Source: Breviolum minutum Mf 1.05b.01
Taxonomy: Eukaryota > Sar > Dinophyceae > Suessiales > Symbiodiniaceae
Direction of reading: 5' to 3'
Assembly: GCA_000507305.1 (NCBI GenBank)
Contig: DF239328.1
Span: 99,879 to 163,878 of the forward strand
DNA length: 64,000 nucleotides
Below are positions 61,010 through 64,000 of this stretch, piece by piece. The position numbers were made by a program, and so were the translations under genes. Within the stretch, counting starts at the first letter, position 1; every line of letters starts with the position of its first letter. Below the pieces are notes generated by a model. The model saw nothing but the letters and a program-made list of their open reading frames with translations. It was not told where the DNA came from and ran no database searches.

Positions 61010-63757
61010 CCATTGAAACCAAGCAGCTCATGAACTTGGCCCAAACAATTTGGCACTGACGCTTGGCCTCGCACTCAATGAAGAGTGAAGCAGCTACGTC
61101 CCTTAGGTCTTTGGTGGATCTTTTGTACTATGAACTCACCAAGACCTGTTCGTAAAATGCTGAATTACTATAAAACAAAAGACCATTCGAGAATTAGATG
61201 CAAGTTGATACAAGTAGTATGTCATCATTGATCTGATCCACACCCACCTCGTCCTGAATCTCTTCGATACTCCAGGGCTGCCAGCCTCGGGCAGGCTGCG
61301 AGAACAAAATGTTGCCTCCTTTCTTCGGACCAAGGTAGGCTCCTACTACCTACCGTAATTTGATTTCAATTCAAAAAGAGAAGTTTAGATTTGCTTTGGA
61401 TGGGTTTGGAGGAGTTTTGGACAGTCACAATATTCAAGGTACAGTATGCCTTTAGCCGTGAATCAGGAAAATGATCTTGGGATTTCAAATGTGAGTGGCG
61501 TCTGTCCACAAAAGGCCCTAGGTGGATCCCTAATATGAGAACAAAAAGGGACTACTGGGTCTCATTCTGCATCCAATTTATGTATGAAAAATGTGATGTG
61601 TGCATAATTACCATCATGTATCAGATACATACAAACATATCATACCCCTGATTCATGAATGATATTCTGCCATGTCTTTTGTGAACTCTTTATCTACTAT
61701 ATGTTAGTTTGCGTCGTTTTTTTTTCAAGACCCCGTCAAAAACTATCGCAACGGCCTATGTTATGAAATTAGCCTTTTGTGAGGGGGGACCCTATCGCTT
61801 TACCGAGATCCCCAGCGTTTGATACGGGATGAAAGGCATTTTGTGAGTACTTGGTGAAGAATCGTCCTTTGTCAACATGATGCATATGGCCCTCTTCCTA
61901 AGCACTTTTTTTGACAAATAAGTTATCGTTACGCCTATCGTTTGGGTGTGCCAAATTTGCCGAAAATCTCCAGAAAAAGTAACATTTGTTTCTGCAACTT
62001 CTCCGGCGATGACATGCAAAAAGGAGATCTGGACATGCACAATCACAACTTGTGACGCAATGTGACGCACTTAGACTTAGACGTTATCGTCTTACAGTCT
62101 TACAGCATTTCATGCATGTTCTGAGTTATGTCGGTTCCCTTCTTACTTCAAATTGATCTGGCTCAATGCAAGTACATATCAAGTCTGGTCTGGCACTGAT
62201 GATTAGCTCTGAAAGCAGTGCCCTCCGAGTGTTTGCATCCATGCAACGATCTTCGTAGCGAACCTCCTCATCTCCCGGTACACAGCGGCCCTCATCCAGC
62301 CATACACAATCATCGTTACACCAATTCCTTCCAGGCCGTGTGGAGCATGTCAAGTTGTCTGAGCTTGGCAACACAAGCTGCTTCTGATGTTTTTGAAACA
62401 TTTTGAAATTTGATGGTGTGCGTATTGCTGCTCTGTATATATAAATAAATATATATATATATATATATATATCGGCTATATATATATACGCAAATACATT
62501 TACAGTTTACAGTATATCATATATCATTCATATATCCATCCAAGATCGAACACCAAAATCATTCCACCAAGTTCTGCCGGCCCATCTTCCCCACCTACCA
62601 TGGCCTTGCGGGCACTCTGTACAAGTCTTTGCCTCCGAGTGAATCAACAACATCACTGAAGAGCTTCTGTCTTTGTCACTTCTGGTTTAAAAAAACCCTC
62701 CCCCCCCCCCCCCAAATCATGGCCTGTTTCGACCTTTTAAGTTTCAAGGGGAAAAAATGGGATTCTCAGGGCACATCTATATACTCCAACTTCAAAAAGG
62801 GTACATCCTTCATCCTTGTTGCCAAGGCACGTAGTGATTCCCACACTTCACTTGGGTCTTTGCCTCACTTGGGGCCATTGATAGGATCATATCACCAACT
62901 CCAGGAAGAACTCCTGAATTCCTGAGGCCAAGGCCGAAGTGTTGTCCAATGGAAGGCAGCGAGGCTCAGCACCTCAGGTATCGACTTGCTTGATTGTACA
63001 GACTTGTTCTGCAGTGCTGGATGAAGGATAACAAACACTTACAATGCAAATAATTACATGTTTCAAGCCAGAAAGGTTGTTGCAGGGGGGGCAACATTTC
63101 CTCCACAAACAGACAAAACAAACGAAAACACACGCATTTTGCCTGGATTTGGTTGGGCCAGGGTTTTGCTTCATGGGGTCTCTTCTCGCAAATGGAAAAT
63201 GGTTTGGGATGGTGTGGCAACTTGTGCTCACAGTCAAAGTTGGATCTGCAAGTCACAACCAATACCAGTACCATGCAATACCAGCGATACCACACACATA
63301 AGCGTGTGCCTTTCGTCCCTTTTTTTACTCTCCATTTGACCATACAGTACTTTCCGGGAACCTTCTCAAACTTCCCTCACCACTCTCTACTGCACCTTCA
63401 TCTTTGGCTTGCCATTTGCAGCTGCCCTTGCAAAGATCTCTCGTCTTGGTGGTGCAGGATGCACCTAACTGGTGAAGGAAATGAGTCATGATCATCATGA
63501 TCATGACATCTTGCACTCTAGCTTTGCGCATCTCTTGTACATGATGCAGCCAAAGAATCAGTCTGGAGCGTAATGGCCCCCGCAATTGACCTAAAAGCGA
63601 AAATGCTGATGGATTGGATTCGGGCAATCTGTAACAAAGGGGCCAATACAGTCGAAGCAGGAACGAAAGGCTCCAAAAGTTGAAAATACACATTTGGGGA
63701 TGAGCATGCCTGGATTAAGCGAGGCGGCTTGAGAGGACACTTGCCACCAATCACCAT
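61010..63757 (-). CDS. Unknown multi-exon gene with a Cys-rich exon
   Basis: Minus-strand exons. 63757-63520: RLIQACSSPNVYFQLLEPFV, IARIQSISIFAFRSIAGAIT. About 62925-62815: GDMILSMAPSEAKTQVKCGN. 62599-62666, with clear ACAG and GTAGGT edges: KLFSDVVDSLGGKDLYRVPA. 62390-62140: STRPGRNWCNDDCVWLDEGR, RYEDRCMDANTRRALLSELI, eight or more Cys, suggesting an extracellular or lumenal disulfide domain. 61248-61342, ending at GTGGGT: GPKKGGNILFSQPARGWQPW then SIEEIQDE. About 61105-61010: TKDLRDVAASLFIECEAKRQ. These may be the 5' part of the gene at 55.5-59.7 kb, with the fold-back element in the intron between. No family recognised. Confidence 0.42.
61350..62120. other. No gene supported
   Basis: AT-rich intron-like sequence with short frames only. 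A minus frame at 61792-62070 lacks coding character. Confidence 0.35.
62436..62489. repeat. (TA)n microsatellite
   Basis: Long run of TA units with a short CGGC interruption, between exon-like segments of the minus-strand gene. Confidence 0.9.
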
Positions 63758-64000
63758 GTCTCAAGCCACCCATCTGCCAAGGTACACCCTTGATTGGCCA
63801 AACCATGTGAAAATCTGGCGATCCATCAGCTTTGACACCTGTCTTTGTGTTTGGTGCTGCTAGTGTTGTGCAACTATGCTACAAGAAATGTATCTGTGAG
63901 TTTGTGCAGTTAATTCAAAGCATATTATGCACTGTAAAATTATCAAAGGAAGTTTAGGTTGAGAAACTTCCGATATACGAACGACATCTCAGTAAAGTTA

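Noticed and set aside
60521-61031. Long frames rich in Ala-Lys (plus) or Leu/Ala-Phe/Cys-Phe (minus)
   Set aside because: All are translations of the AAAGCA hexanucleotide array, open in several frames at once.

Overview
The window reads as nuclear DNA of a dinoflagellate, most likely a member of the Symbiodiniaceae. Nearly all convincing coding sequence is on the minus strand, as expected for the long one-way gene arrays of dinoflagellates. Genes are cut into many short exons (about 50-250 bp). Several introns fit best with GC rather than GT donors. Four neighbouring genes belong to protein families that I recall only as highly multiplied 'unnamed' proteins of Symbiodiniaceae. There is no rRNA, tRNA, CRISPR or prokaryotic-style operon. 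A 33-base run of N at 17182-17214 marks an assembly gap. All gene models here were built by eye from open frames, splice-like junctions and protein motifs; most exon edges are approximate.

Layout, left to right (minus-strand genes therefore run right to left): 0.4-2.5 kb, unassigned exons. 3.2-4.6 kb, an ankyrin-repeat gene. 6.0-8.1 kb, an unknown multi-exon gene. 9.5-13.3 kb, a nodulin-like major facilitator transporter with a small inverted-repeat element (11477-11622) in one intron. 14-20.5 kb, unassigned exons around the N gap. 20.6-25.3 kb, a long coiled-coil protein built from many tiny exons. 25.6-30.3 kb, an exostosin-family (GT47) glycosyltransferase with a signal peptide. 30.4-31.4 kb, a small unknown gene. 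31.7-34.6 kb, a monoacylglycerol-lipase-like alpha/beta hydrolase whose middle part seems to be missing. 35-36.6 kb, unassigned exons.

The most striking part is 36.7-53.1 kb: four tandem, same-direction genes (A to D in transcription order) with short spacers. A is a low-complexity, RG-rich protein. B has a Rossmann/DNA-methyltransferase-like start (FAGVGRI). C ends in a GIY-YIG-like domain. D is a 527-codon intronless stretch with acidic/cysteine motifs resembling a CACTA/Plavaka-type DDE transposase. Taken together they could be the cargo of an undescribed, high-copy dinoflagellate DNA element, or an array of expanded host families; comparing copies would decide. A palindrome-rich tandem array lies between B and C.

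From 53.2 to 55.4 kb the strand is uncertain, with some plus-strand exon-like frames. From 55.5 to 63.8 kb minus-strand exons resume as one or two large unknown genes. One of their introns holds a 1.1-kb fold-back element (59883-60981) with inverted ends, a degenerate tandem repeat and an AAAGCA hexanucleotide array.
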